From SCGC-AAA076-P13 sp905478035 (GTDB lineage Bacteria; Pseudomonadota; Gammaproteobacteria; Magnimaribacterales; D2472), in the NCBI GenBank assembly GCA_943846785.1, contig OX044367.1, forward strand, positions 124,001 to 188,000: DNA of 64,000 nucleotides, in the 5' to 3' direction. Position numbers and translations under genes: made by a program. Position 1 is the stretch's first letter; each line of letters begins with the position of its first letter. Under the pieces are notes generated by a model that saw only the letters and a list, made by a program, of their open reading frames with translations, was not told the DNA's origin and searched no databases. Positions 43,554-51,841 of the stretch are shown here, one piece after another.

Positions 43554-44693
43554 ATGACTATCGAAAACAAATTTCTAAATAAAATTTCTGACATATCTAA
43601 AATCGATTTTAAGAATAACCTTAATGGTTATAACTCCCCATTTATGTCGTATGAGTTTTTACAGTCACTTGAAGAAAGTGGATCTGTTGCAGTGTCTTCA
43701 GGCTGGGATCCGTTCCATTTTGCATCCTATGATGATGAAAGACTTAATGGTTTTATGCCTTTATATATTAAAAATAATAGTCAAGGAGAGTTTGTGTTCG
43801 ATCATCAATGGTCATATGCACTTAACAGAACAAATAGAAATTATTATCCAAAGCTTCTGAGCGCCATACCATTTACACCATGCGAAACAAAAAAAATTAT
43901 AACAAGTGATAACAACGATAATAATTGTATAGAGATAACCAAACAATTGATGGAAGAAAAAAATATTGAAACCTGGCATATTCTTTTTCCAAACCAAGAT
44001 GCTGGCAAGCAACTTATTTCTAATAATTTTATAAAAAGAAGTGGTTATAGGTTTGTCTGGAATAATAAAAAATATCAAGAATTCGAAGATTATCTTAAAA
44101 TTTTTACATCCAGACAAAGAAAAAATATTAAATCAGAAAGAAAAAAAATAAAAGATCTTGGCATCACATTTGTAACAAAAGATTGGGATTCAATCACAGA
44201 AAAGGATTGGGATGACTTTTATCTTTTTTATAAAAATACTTACTTGGAAAGAATGCAATCGCCATACTTAAATAGAAAGTTTTTTAAGCATATCCATAAA
44301 GATAAAAAAATACTTAAGCCCGTTCTCTTTTTTGCTGAATATGAAAATAAAAAGATTGCCGGATCATTATGCTTTCACGGGGAAGATACGCTGTATGGAA
44401 GGCATTGGGGAGCATTTAAAAATATTGATAATTTGCATTTTGAATGCTGCTATTATCAAGGTATAGACTATTGTATTAAAAATAATATTAAATTTTTTGA
44501 TCCTGGCGTTCAGGGAGAGCACAAAATTAGAAGAGGTTTTGAACCTCAGTCTTGCGACTCATATCACTTCGTATTAAGAGAAGATTTTAGAGATGCAATC
44601 AAGAACTTTTGTTATGAAGAGAGTAAATCTATTGAAAATTATCTTAAGGCATGTGAAGAATATACACCTATAAAAAAAGAATATAGAATTTAG
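43554..44693 (+). CDS. FemAB-like acyltransferase (COG3146, peptidogalycan family)
   Basis: A 379-residue protein of the GNAT/FemAB superfamily. N-terminal FMSYEFLQSLEESGSVAVSSGWDPFHFA and C-terminal YQGIDYCIKNNIKFFDPGVQGEHKIRRGFEP are characteristic of COG3146, annotated as 'peptidogalycan biosynthesis/recognition' in many marine proteobacteria. RQRKNIKSERKKI resembles the acyl-donor loop. The true donor and acceptor are not known. It is three bases after ubiA and two bases before the DUF1249 gene, so probably co-transcribed. Confidence 0.8.
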   Translation: MTIENKFLNKISDISKIDFKNNLNGYNSPFMSYEFLQSLEESGSVAVSSGWDPFHFASYDDERLNGFMPLYIKNNSQGEFVFDHQWSYALNRTNRNYYPKLLSAIPFTPCETKKIITSDNNDNNCIEITKQLMEEKNIETWHILFPNQDAGKQLISNNFIKRSGYRFVWNNKKYQEFEDYLKIFTSRQRKNIKSERKKIKDLGITFVTKDWDSITEKDWDDFYLFYKNTYLERMQSPYLNRKFFKHIHKDKKILKPVLFFAEYENKKIAGSLCFHGEDTLYGRHWGAFKNIDNLHFECCYYQGIDYCIKNNIKFFDPGVQGEHKIRRGFEPQSCDSYHFVLREDFRDAIKNFCYEESKSIENYLKACEEYTPIKKEYRI

Positions 44694-44695
44694 AA

Positions 44696-45142
44696 ATGAT
44701 TAAAACCTTGCCAATAACCTCCCATCATATAGCAATTTGTGAAGGTAACTTTTTAAGATTACAAAGGCTTCTAGGAGAGTTTAATCAAGATAGCTATGAG
44801 TTTGAAACAGTAAATCCTGATTCATCATCACTAAATATTAGCTTTGTTATATTAAATAGAACCAAACATACGCTTACTGTTGAGGCTAAACAAATCTCAA
44901 ATCCAGAAGAAAGAATAAATACATTTATTTTAAAAATACAAATAAGTATTGATGCAAAGTTAGCGGAGGTGCATTCGTATCAGGGCGAAAAATCCTTATC
45001 CTTTTTTACAAAACTATCCACCATTCAGTCACTAGATGAGAAGGCTCAGCAAAATAGATTTCTTACTGAATGGCTTGAGAGTATTTTTATAGCAGGCATT
45101 GCATCAAAGGATAGTCTTCAAAGAATTATTAAAAATGAATAA
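44696..45142 (+). CDS. DUF1249 family protein (YqiB-like)
   Basis: A 148-residue protein of the DUF1249/YqiB family: CEGNFLRLQRLLGEF, the VEAKQISNPEERINTFIL strand with conserved acidic and basic residues, and AKLAEVHSYQGEKSL. Function is unknown; in E. coli yqiB neighbours yqiA and cpdA. Here a YqiA-type esterase follows, overlapping by eight bases, which supports the call. Confidence 0.8.
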   Translation: MIKTLPITSHHIAICEGNFLRLQRLLGEFNQDSYEFETVNPDSSSLNISFVILNRTKHTLTVEAKQISNPEERINTFILKIQISIDAKLAEVHSYQGEKSLSFFTKLSTIQSLDEKAQQNRFLTEWLESIFIAGIASKDSLQRIIKNE

Positions 45143-45710
45143 AACTATTTTATATTTTCATGGCTTTAAATCATCCTCTGATTCAACTAAAGCACAAAAC
45201 TTAAAGAAATTTATTAAAAAAAATACTAAAAATACATTAATAAAAGTCCCCAATCTTAATGATAATTTTGAGAATGCTTTTAATGAAATTAATAAAATAA
45301 TTGAAAGTTGTGATAATGATATTGTTTTTATGGGGAGTTCGTTGGGTGGATATTATGCAACATACTTTTCCCAACTACATAACACTAAAGCTGTTTTAAT
45401 TAATCCTGCCATAGCTCCGCTTAAAGGTTTTGATGTGAACCTAGGAGAAAATGAAAATTATGCTACTGGAAATAAATTTATTATTAACAAAGGTGATATA
45501 AATTTTCTTAGGAGTCTTAGTTTTAAAAAACTATCTAATCTTGAAAACATAATGGTTTTAGTAGAGTCTGATGATGAGATTTTGCCTTTTAACAAGACTA
45601 GTTCATACTTTAGTGGTTCTCATATTGATGTAACATTTGGTGGAGACCATTCATACCAATCTCTATCAAGCAAATATATAAAAATTAAAAACTTCTTAAA
45701 TTTAGCTTAA
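45135..45710 (+). CDS. YqiA family esterase (alpha/beta hydrolase)
   Basis: A 191-residue hydrolase of the UPF0227 family. From the ATG at 45135 it begins MNKTILYFHGFKSSSDSTKAQ, the typical oxyanion-hole start of YqiA, then GSSLGGYYATYFS carries the nucleophile Ser near residue 72. A later Asp (VESDDEILPF) and His (GGDHSYQS) complete a catalytic triad. A longer reading from 45099 adds twelve residues inside the previous gene and is unlikely. Natural substrate unknown; E. coli YqiA hydrolyses palmitoyl-CoA and short esters in vitro. Confidence 0.84.
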   Translation: MNKTILYFHGFKSSSDSTKAQNLKKFIKKNTKNTLIKVPNLNDNFENAFNEINKIIESCDNDIVFMGSSLGGYYATYFSQLHNTKAVLINPAIAPLKGFDVNLGENENYATGNKFIINKGDINFLRSLSFKKLSNLENIMVLVESDDEILPFNKTSSYFSGSHIDVTFGGDHSYQSLSSKYIKIKNFLNLA

Positions 45711-45711
45711 T

Positions 45712-45728
45712 TGCAATATTTTAGTGCA
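45712..45728 (+). promoter_or_regulatory. Likely NtrC-binding site 1 upstream of glnA
   Basis: TGCAATATTTTAGTGCA is a 17-base palindrome-like site matching the NtrC consensus TGCACY-N5-GGTGCA at both arms (TGCA...TGCA). Its centre lies about 103 bases upstream of the expected sigma-54 start site, the region where NtrC enhancers are found in enteric glnA. Confidence 0.65.
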
Positions 45729-45741
45729 TAAATTATCATTT

Positions 45742-45758
45742 TGAACTAAAATTGTGCG
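45742..45758 (+). promoter_or_regulatory. Likely NtrC-binding site 2 upstream of glnA
   Basis: TGAACTAAAATTGTGCG differs from the commonly cited glnA enhancer sequence TGCACTAAAATGGTGCA at three of 17 positions. It is centred 30 bases after site 1, close to three helical turns, which would place both dimers on one DNA face. A further GTGCA half-site lies at 45776-45780. Confidence 0.6.
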
Positions 45759-45796
45759 CATAAATTTCAAATATTGTGCATTTACTATTAATTTAG

Positions 45797-45812
45797 TGGC
45801 ATGTAAATTGCT
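45797..45812 (+). promoter_or_regulatory. Sigma-54 (-24/-12) promoter of glnA
   Basis: TGGCATGTAAATTGCT fits the sigma-54 consensus TGGCACG-N4-TTGCW. The invariant GG (45798-45799) and GC (45810-45811) are separated by exactly 10 bases, as required. Transcription would start near 45823, about 26 bases before the glnA ATG. NtrC sites lie upstream and the ntrBC genes lie downstream of glnA, so the arrangement is the classical nitrogen-regulated glnALG unit. Confidence 0.75.
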
Positions 45813-45848
45813 TTAATTAAATAGAGTTAATTCTATTTAGGAGAAAAA

Positions 45849-46829
45849 ATGACAAACTATAAAACGTATGAATACATATGGCTTGATGGCTATAAACCAG
45901 AGTCATCAATGAGAAGTAAAGTAAAAGCTACAGATGCTGATACACCACCTGATTGGTCTTTTGATGGATCATCTACACAACAAGCTGAAGGCGGAAGTTC
46001 GGACTGCCTTCTAATACCTGTTCAAACTTATGCAAATGATAATGGACATGACCTTGTAATGACTCAAGTTCAGTCAGCTGATCATACGACTCATCCTTCT
46101 AATTTTAGAGCAGCTGCAGAGAAAGTTGTCACTGATGAATGGTGGTTTGGTTTTGAACAAGAGTTCTTTTTTACAGATCCAGAAACTGGTGACCCATTAG
46201 GATGGGAAAAAGGAGAGCCACGAGCACAAGGTGATTATTACTGTGGGGTTGGAGCTGGAAATGTTGTTGGAAGAGAAATCTCTGATATTCATTTACAGGC
46301 ATGTCTAGATCTTGGAATTACACTTACTGGAACAAACGCTGAAGTTGCTCTTGGGCAATGGGAATATCAATGTCTTGGAAAAGGAATTAAGGCTGCTGAT
46401 GATTTATGGGTAAGCAGATATCTACTTTATAAAATAGCTGAAGAGTTTGGCGTAGGAGTAAATATTCATCCTAAACCTAAAACTGGTGATTGGAATGGAT
46501 CTGGAATGCATACAAATTTCTCAAATGAAGAAATGAGAACAAATGGTTCTGAGGAATTATTTAATTCAATGTGCGACAAACTTGGTGCAGTTCATAAAGA
46601 AGGAATTGAGGCATACGGATCAGACAATGACATGAGATTGACTGGATTACATGAAACTCAAAGCATTGATCAATTTTCTTACGGTGTTAGTGACAGGGGC
46701 GCAAGTATAAGAATTCCTGTATATACAGTTGAACATAATTGGAATGGTTACTTAGAAGATAGAAGACCTGCTTCTAATGCTGATCCATATAAAATCCTTT
46801 CTCATATTGTAGGGACTTTATCTAAATAA
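45849..46829 (+). CDS. glnA: Glutamine synthetase, type II (eukaryotic-like)
   Basis: A 326-residue glutamine synthetase of the GSII class, joining glutamate and ammonia. GSII features run through it: YEYIWLDGYKP, PDWSFDGSSTQQAEG, WFGFEQEFFF, TNAEVALGQWEYQ, NGSGMHTNFS, LTGLHETQSIDQFSYGVSDRGASIRIP and GYLEDRRPASNADPY. It is far shorter than GSI enzymes (about 470) and lacks the GSI adenylylation-site motif, so GlnE control of the usual kind is not expected. GSII is normal in eukaryotes and some rhizobia and actinomycetes; in a gammaproteobacterium it is less usual. An AGGAG ribosome-binding site lies seven bases before the ATG. It is followed by a hairpin and glnL. Confidence 0.95.
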   Translation: MTNYKTYEYIWLDGYKPESSMRSKVKATDADTPPDWSFDGSSTQQAEGGSSDCLLIPVQTYANDNGHDLVMTQVQSADHTTHPSNFRAAAEKVVTDEWWFGFEQEFFFTDPETGDPLGWEKGEPRAQGDYYCGVGAGNVVGREISDIHLQACLDLGITLTGTNAEVALGQWEYQCLGKGIKAADDLWVSRYLLYKIAEEFGVGVNIHPKPKTGDWNGSGMHTNFSNEEMRTNGSEELFNSMCDKLGAVHKEGIEAYGSDNDMRLTGLHETQSIDQFSYGVSDRGASIRIPVYTVEHNWNGYLEDRRPASNADPYKILSHIVGTLSK

Positions 46830-46837
46830 ATAACTCA

Positions 46838-46865
46838 AACTAGCTCCTTGAAAAAGGGGCTAGTT
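46838..46865 (+). terminator. Hairpin between glnA and glnL
   Basis: AACTAGCTCC (46838-46847) and GGGGCTAGTT (46856-46865) form a 10-bp stem with one G-U pair and an eight-base loop. No U-tract follows (CAATTAATGG), so it is probably a partial terminator, processing site or RNA stabiliser that lowers glnLG expression relative to glnA, as the glnA-glnL terminator does in enterics. It also overlaps a potential TTG start of glnL at 46848, making the ATG at 46872 the better start. Confidence 0.55.
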
Positions 46866-46871
46866 CAATTA

Positions 46872-47951
46872 ATGGCTGATATCAATAATATTAAAAACTC
46901 TTTACTGAACCAACTAGCATCAGAAATAATTGTATTAAGTAAAGACCTTAATATACTTTGGGCAAATGACTCTGCTCTTAGCAATGGCTGGATGTTGAGT
47001 GATGGTGACTCAAATAAAATAACAAATCAATTTAATCACGAAACTTCTGAAGAATTAACCAAACTTTTAACGGATTGCATTTCATCTAACGCATCCATTA
47101 CAAAAAGAGGTTTTAGACTTTATAAGTCACAAGAAAAAAATAGAACTGTTGATCTAACAGTAAGTTGGTCTAACAGTGACGATATATTAATAATAGAGTT
47201 ATTTTGCATAGATAATCTAAATAAGATAATAGATTCTTCAAAAACTTTTTCTACACAAAAAATTGCAGCAAACCTAGCTAGAACTTTAGCTCATGAAGTT
47301 AAAAACCCTCTTTCTGGAATTAAAGGTAGTGCTCAAATACTCTCTTCAAAACTTGAAGATGATTTTTCAAAGAAATTTTTAAAAATAATAATTGATGAAA
47401 CTGAACGTTTAAATAGCATAGTAACTAAAATTCTAACTCCACCTAAAAAACCAAAGCTTGAACTTTTTAATATTCACTCTGCTCTTGAGAAGGTTTTTGC
47501 ACTATCCCAAGTTGATAAGGATGACGTGTTAACTCTTAAAAGAGATTATGATCCAAGCATCCCAGAGATTCATGGTGATGAAGACTTATTTATTCAGGCA
47601 ATTTTAAATATAGTTAAGAATGCCCAACAAGCCCTTCTTCATACAAATAACCCAATCATTACTATTAAATCAAGAGTTTCATACAATCAACCTATTAATG
47701 GAAATCTTCATGCTACGGTTTGTGAAGTTAGTATTATAGATAATGGTCCGGGAATTCCATCTGATATACAGGAGCAAGTCTTCTTTCCTATGGTTTCGTC
47801 CAAGGAAGACGGTTCAGGGCTTGGACTTTCAATTTCTCAAGATATTATCAGAATTCATGGTGGCTCAATATCGTTTAAAACAAAATCAGGACAAACCGCT
47901 TTCTCTATCGTTATTCCAATAAAGCTTGATGCTGAGGTAAAAAGTGCATAA
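46872..47951 (+). CDS. glnL: Nitrogen regulation sensor histidine kinase NtrB
   Basis: A soluble 359-residue histidine kinase that phosphorylates NtrC under nitrogen limitation, controlled by PII. A PAS-like N-domain (about 15-125) is followed by the H-box LAHEVKNPLSGIKGSAQIL with the phosphorylated His near residue 138. The ATPase domain holds the N-box NIVKNAQQAL, G1 DNGPGIPSDIQEQVF and G2 GSGLGLS. The ATG at 46872 begins MADINNIKNSLLNQLAS; a TTG at 46848 would place the start in the hairpin loop. It overlaps glnG by eight bases. Confidence 0.94.
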   Translation: MADINNIKNSLLNQLASEIIVLSKDLNILWANDSALSNGWMLSDGDSNKITNQFNHETSEELTKLLTDCISSNASITKRGFRLYKSQEKNRTVDLTVSWSNSDDILIIELFCIDNLNKIIDSSKTFSTQKIAANLARTLAHEVKNPLSGIKGSAQILSSKLEDDFSKKFLKIIIDETERLNSIVTKILTPPKKPKLELFNIHSALEKVFALSQVDKDDVLTLKRDYDPSIPEIHGDEDLFIQAILNIVKNAQQALLHTNNPIITIKSRVSYNQPINGNLHATVCEVSIIDNGPGIPSDIQEQVFFPMVSSKEDGSGLGLSISQDIIRIHGGSISFKTKSGQTAFSIVIPIKLDAEVKSA

Positions 47952-49320
47952 AGTTTGGGTCGCGGATGATGACAATGCTATCAGAGTTGTTCTTGAAGAA
48001 AGTCTTTCTTCTGCAGGATTTGATGTAAATACATTTTCTTCTGGAGATGAAGTGGTATCACTCTTAAAGAGTGAAGAGCCAGATCTAATATTAACAGATG
48101 TTCAAATGCCAGGAATGCTTGGGTATGATCTTCTAAAACATATTAATGATAATCATGAAAATATTCCTGTAATTATTATGACCGCATTTACTGATATGCA
48201 GGCTGCGGTTGATTCTTATGGCGGTGGAGCTTTTGAATATATCCCAAAACCCTTTGATCTTGATGAGGCTATTCAAATAATAAACAGGGCTTTAGAAAAA
48301 AAACCAACCACAAAAGGCTTAAAAACAAAACCAACTACTGACATTATTGGTGAATCAGCCTCTATGCAGAATGTTTTTAGAGCAATTGGCAAGCTTTCAA
48401 ATACAAATGCAACTGTCTTAGTCCAAGGAGAATCTGGAACTGGAAAGGAGCTTATAGCAAAATCTTTACATAAAAATAGCCCAAGAAATGACATGCCCTT
48501 CATTGCATTAAATATGGCTGACATCCCAAAGGAACTTGTGGAATCTGAACTATTTGGTCATGAGAAAGGAGCTTTCACTGGCGCTGTTGAGAAAAGAATT
48601 GGTAGATTTGAGCAAGCTAATGGAGGAACTTTATTTCTTGATGAAATTGGTGATATGCCACTTGATTCACAAACAAGACTTTTAAGAGTTCTCTCAAATA
48701 AAGAGTTTTATAGAGTTGGTGGAGATAAACCTATAAAGGTTGACGTAAGAATAATTGCAGCAACTCATCAAAATCTTAATAATCTTGTCTCTCAGAAGTC
48801 CTTTCGAGAAGACCTCTTTTATAGATTAAATGTAATTAAGATTGAAGTTCCACCATTAAGAGATAGAAAAGAGGATATTGAAGTATTAACGAAATATTTC
48901 TTAAAAAATCATTCTGATTCATTGGATGAAGAGTTAAGAGTTCTTTCTTCTGAGGTTATTGATGTTATTGCTAGTTATGATTGGCCAGGAAATGTTAGAC
49001 AACTGGAGAATATTTGTTATTGGCTTGCTTTAATGACCCCAACCCAAAATGTAAAAATTCAGGATCTTCCGTCTGAAATAAAAGATTACGAGGAGGAGGA
49101 ATCATCTTCTAATTCTTGGGAAGAAAGTTTTGAAACTTGGATTAAAAGCTTAGCCTTATCAATGGACAAAGACTTGATGCATGTTGCTAATAAAAAACTT
49201 GAAAAGATAATGATAAAAACTGCGCTTGATAAGACTAAAGGAAGAAAAAATGAAGCTGCTATTTTACTTGGAGTTGGAAGAAATACTCTTACAAAGAAAA
49301 TTAAGGAACTTGGAATCTAA
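47944..49320 (+). CDS. glnG: Nitrogen regulation response regulator NtrC
   Basis: A sigma-54-dependent activator of 458 residues. The receiver domain has D8-D10 and the phosphorylated D52 (ILTDVQMPG). The AAA+ domain shows Walker A GESGTGKELIAKSL, the sigma-54-contacting GAFTGA loop, Walker B GGTLFLDEIGD and the FREDLFYRLNV segment. A Fis-type helix-turn-helix (KTKGRKNEAAILLGVGRNTLTKKI) ends it. The start is GTG at 47944, overlapping glnL by eight bases. It presumably binds the sites upstream of glnA. Its stop overlaps the convergent rhodanese gene by four bases. Confidence 0.96.
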   Translation: MHKVWVADDDNAIRVVLEESLSSAGFDVNTFSSGDEVVSLLKSEEPDLILTDVQMPGMLGYDLLKHINDNHENIPVIIMTAFTDMQAAVDSYGGGAFEYIPKPFDLDEAIQIINRALEKKPTTKGLKTKPTTDIIGESASMQNVFRAIGKLSNTNATVLVQGESGTGKELIAKSLHKNSPRNDMPFIALNMADIPKELVESELFGHEKGAFTGAVEKRIGRFEQANGGTLFLDEIGDMPLDSQTRLLRVLSNKEFYRVGGDKPIKVDVRIIAATHQNLNNLVSQKSFREDLFYRLNVIKIEVPPLRDRKEDIEVLTKYFLKNHSDSLDEELRVLSSEVIDVIASYDWPGNVRQLENICYWLALMTPTQNVKIQDLPSEIKDYEEEESSSNSWEESFETWIKSLALSMDKDLMHVANKKLEKIMIKTALDKTKGRKNEAAILLGVGRNTLTKKIKELGI

Positions 49321-49721
49321 ACCAGTGGCAAATTCCCCATACGCCATTCCCCCACACCGCCTTTCAATATCAAAATATCATCAAATCCTTCTTTATTAAG
49401 AAGCTCTCCAGCATTTCCTGATTGGCTACCCATCTCGCAAACTAGGACGATCGACTTTTTAGTATTTTGTAATTTGTATGTACTATTTTCTAAGTCGTTA
49501 AATGGGATATTGATTGCGCCAGTTATATGTCCCTTATCAAAGTCATCTAATGATCTAAGATCAACTATAAGAATACTATCAGTATTGGCAAGGGCTATTA
49601 ACTCTTGGCAAGATATTCTTTTTCCGCCCTTATTAGCATGAGATCTAATCAACAAAATTATTGTGATTAATAGCGGTAATGAAAGATAGTAATAATCTAT
49701 TAAGAAAAAAATAATATTCAT
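49317..49721 (-). CDS. Membrane-anchored rhodanese-domain protein (YibN-like)
   Basis: A 134-residue protein with an N-terminal membrane segment (about residues 8-24, YYYLSLPLLITIILLI) and a rhodanese domain. The active-site loop is VCEMGSQSGNA with Cys near residue 93. E. coli YibN, also a membrane-anchored rhodanese, neighbours a phosphoglycerate mutase, as this gene does. The long upstream reading from 49988 crosses the gpmA gene and is rejected; the ATG at 49721 gives a normal protein and leaves the 49-base gap to gpmA. Sulfur donor and acceptor unknown. Confidence 0.85.
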   Translation of the reverse strand: MNIIFFLIDYYYLSLPLLITIILLIRSHANKGGKRISCQELIALANTDSILIVDLRSLDDFDKGHITGAINIPFNDLENSTYKLQNTKKSIVLVCEMGSQSGNAGELLNKEGFDDILILKGGVGEWRMGNLPLV

Positions 49722-49770
49722 TGGGGTATTATCTATTAAAATAAAACAAAATAGTTCAAAAAAAATAAAA

Positions 49771-50394
49771 ATGGAAAAAAGAAATCTTGTACTTGTAAGA
49801 CATGGACAAAGTGAATGGAATGCAAAAAATCTATTTACAGGTTGGAAGGATCCAGACCTAACAGAATTGGGTCTTAATGAGGCAGAAAATGCAGGAATTT
49901 TAATCAATAAGACTGGTATCAATTTTGACAAAATGTTTACCTCTAATTTAATAAGAGCCCAAAAGACCGGTTCGATAATTCTTAGCACTATGCAGCAAGC
50001 TGATGTTCAGATCATTAAAAATCAATCTTTAAATGAAAGAAATTATGGGAGTTTGGCGGGTCTTAATAAAGATGATGCCAGGAAAAAATGGGGAGAAGAA
50101 CAGGTGCATATATGGAGAAGATCTTTTGATATACCGCCACCTGACGGTGAGAGCTTAAAAGATACTGCAGAAAGAGTTTTACCCTATTTTAATGATGAAA
50201 TTATGCCCAATGTTATTAAGGGAGATAACATACTTATCGCAGCACATGGTAACTCACTTAGAGCTCTAATAATGCAATTAGATGGAATTTCAGATCAAGA
50301 TATAGTGAAGCTTGAAATTCCTACAGGGGCTCCAATTCACTATGCTTTCAACAAAGATGGTTCAATTGGCTTAAAAGAAAAGCTTTATGAATGA
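49771..50394 (+). CDS. gpmA: 2,3-bisphosphoglycerate-dependent phosphoglycerate mutase
   Basis: Interconverts 3- and 2-phosphoglycerate in glycolysis and gluconeogenesis. The 207-residue protein is the cofactor-dependent form: LVLVRHGQSEWNAKNLFTGWKDPDLTELG with the phosphorylated His at residue 11, then ERNYGSLAGLNKDDARKKWGEEQVHIWRRSFDIPPPDGESL, and a later AAHGNSLRAL. It is shorter than E. coli GpmA (250) but intact in the catalytic parts. It overlaps mutY by four bases. Confidence 0.95.
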   Translation: MEKRNLVLVRHGQSEWNAKNLFTGWKDPDLTELGLNEAENAGILINKTGINFDKMFTSNLIRAQKTGSIILSTMQQADVQIIKNQSLNERNYGSLAGLNKDDARKKWGEEQVHIWRRSFDIPPPDGESLKDTAERVLPYFNDEIMPNVIKGDNILIAAHGNSLRALIMQLDGISDQDIVKLEIPTGAPIHYAFNKDGSIGLKEKLYE

Positions 50395-51413
50395 ATGAAC
50401 TAAAAAATGGGGATAGTAAGCTTTCAACATTAGTAGTTAAGTGGTATCTGCTTAATGGAAGGAAAGAGTTACCATGGAGAAAAAATGTTACGCCCTATAA
50501 AATCTGGATTTCTGAAATCATGCTTCAGCAAACTCAAGTTAAAACTGTAATACCTTATTATCTTAAATTTATAAAAACATACCCTAGTCTTAAAAAAATA
50601 ATGACTGCTGATGAGAACCAAATAATAGCACTTTGGTCTGGATTAGGATTCTACAGAAGGGCAAAAAATATTTTTAAAGCAAAGGAGCAAATTAAAAATA
50701 AATTTGGTGGCAGGTTCCCTAATAATTTTAATGATTTAATATCTCTTCCTGGAATTGGAGAATCAACAGCCGGTGCGATAATGTCAATTGCATTTAATGA
50801 GTCATACCCAATTCTTGATGCTAATGTCAAAAGAGTTCTTACTAGACATTCTAATGTGGTCGAAGATTCTCCAACAAAAAAAAATAATCTTTTATGGGAA
50901 ATATCACGAAAGCAAACACCAAGAAATAATATATTTGAGTATACTCAGGGCATTATGGATTTGGGGGCTAGAATTTGTAAGCCAAAAGATCCTCTATGCT
51001 CAGAATGCCCTATTGTGCATATATGCGGATCTGCATTTAAAGTTGACAAAAGAAAACCCAAACAAAGAGTATTAAAAAATAAGCCTGAAGTGGACATAAA
51101 TTTTACTTTAGCTTATACGAATAATGAGTATCTTCTCTTTAAAAGAAATGAAAAAACATTCTGGCAGGATTTATGGTTACCATCTGAAGAACCAAAGATT
51201 CATAGAATTTTTAAAAAAAACTCTTATGAACAAAGAAACATAGATAAAAAACATAAATTAACTCATTTAGATTTGAATTTAAGTATTACCCTACTAAGAT
51301 ATAATAAAGTTTTTGATATTAAATCAAATAGTGAATATCGCTGGGTGAAAAAAATTGATATAGATAAAATTGGAATGCCAGCTCCAATTAAAAAAATAAT
51401 ATTAGAACTATGA
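50391..51413 (+). CDS. mutY: Adenine DNA glycosylase MutY
   Basis: Removes adenine paired with 8-oxoguanine. The 340-residue protein has WRKNVTPYKIWISEIMLQQTQVKTV (catalytic Glu in SEIMLQQT), the helix-hairpin-helix LPGIGESTAGAI with the catalytic Asp in YPILDANVKRVL, and the four-Cys iron-sulfur cluster CKPKDPLCSECPIVHIC (C-x6-C-x2-C-x5-C). A C-terminal NUDIX-like recognition domain for 8-oxoG follows (about 230-340). It overlaps gpmA and yggX by four bases each. Confidence 0.96.
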   Translation: MNELKNGDSKLSTLVVKWYLLNGRKELPWRKNVTPYKIWISEIMLQQTQVKTVIPYYLKFIKTYPSLKKIMTADENQIIALWSGLGFYRRAKNIFKAKEQIKNKFGGRFPNNFNDLISLPGIGESTAGAIMSIAFNESYPILDANVKRVLTRHSNVVEDSPTKKNNLLWEISRKQTPRNNIFEYTQGIMDLGARICKPKDPLCSECPIVHICGSAFKVDKRKPKQRVLKNKPEVDINFTLAYTNNEYLLFKRNEKTFWQDLWLPSEEPKIHRIFKKNSYEQRNIDKKHKLTHLDLNLSITLLRYNKVFDIKSNSEYRWVKKIDIDKIGMPAPIKKIILEL

Positions 51414-51679
51414 CCAAAAAAGTATTTTGTAGAAAATTTAAAGAGGAGCTTCCCGCTCTAACTATTCCTCCAATGCCTGGTAAAAAAGGACTTGAATTGC
51501 TTTCTACTATTTCACAAAGAGCTTGGGATGAGTGGAAATCACATCAAACTACTCTTATTAATGAAAAAAGATTAGATATGTCTAACCCAGATAGCAGATT
51601 ATGGCTTATGAACCAAATGGATAAATACTTTAATAATGAAGAGTACGAAAAAGCATCTGGTTTTAAAGCATTGGATTAG
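51410..51679 (+). CDS. yggX: Fe(2+)-trafficking / oxidative protection protein YggX
   Basis: An 89-residue protein of the YggX family: VFCRKFKEELPALTIPPMPGKKG, then AWDEWKSHQTTLINEKRLDMSNPDSRLWLMNQM. E. coli YggX protects iron-sulfur enzymes against oxidation and is proposed to handle iron. mutY-yggX is a conserved gammaproteobacterial pair, and MutY itself has an iron-sulfur cluster. It overlaps mutY by four bases. Confidence 0.95.
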   Translation: MTKKVFCRKFKEELPALTIPPMPGKKGLELLSTISQRAWDEWKSHQTTLINEKRLDMSNPDSRLWLMNQMDKYFNNEEYEKASGFKALD

Positions 51680-51781
51680 AGTTTTGCTAGCTTTTGATAA
51701 GAATTAATTTCATATATTTATAACTACACAGCATCAAAAAAAATTACATTTTGAGCTATTTCTTGATTAGTTTTTTTTTGA

Positions 51782-51810
51782 TTTACAAAAATAAAAAAAT
51801 AGAGTCTAAT
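51782..51810 (+). promoter_or_regulatory. Sigma-70-type promoter for the FAD/GcvT gene
   Basis: TTTACA (51782-51787) and TCTAAT (51805-51810) match the -35 and -10 consensus at five of six bases each, with a 17-base spacer. Transcription would start near 51817, about 25 bases before the TTG start, and GGAG follows in the leader. The 160 bases between yggX and this gene hold an oligo-T run and no other recognisable feature. I saw no glycine-riboswitch-like structure in this leader. Confidence 0.5.
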
Positions 51811-51841
51811 TTTAAAATAGTGTTATTTATGGAGACGAGAA

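Noticed and set aside
49722..49988. Long N-terminal extension of the rhodanese gene.
   Set aside because: It would run antisense through gpmA and the extra residues look like no known domain; the ATG at 49721 gives a normal membrane-anchored rhodanese.
51680..51841. Possible glycine riboswitch before the FAD/GcvT gene.
   Set aside because: I saw no paired aptamer-like helices or conserved motif; the region is short, A/T-rich and holds a simple promoter.
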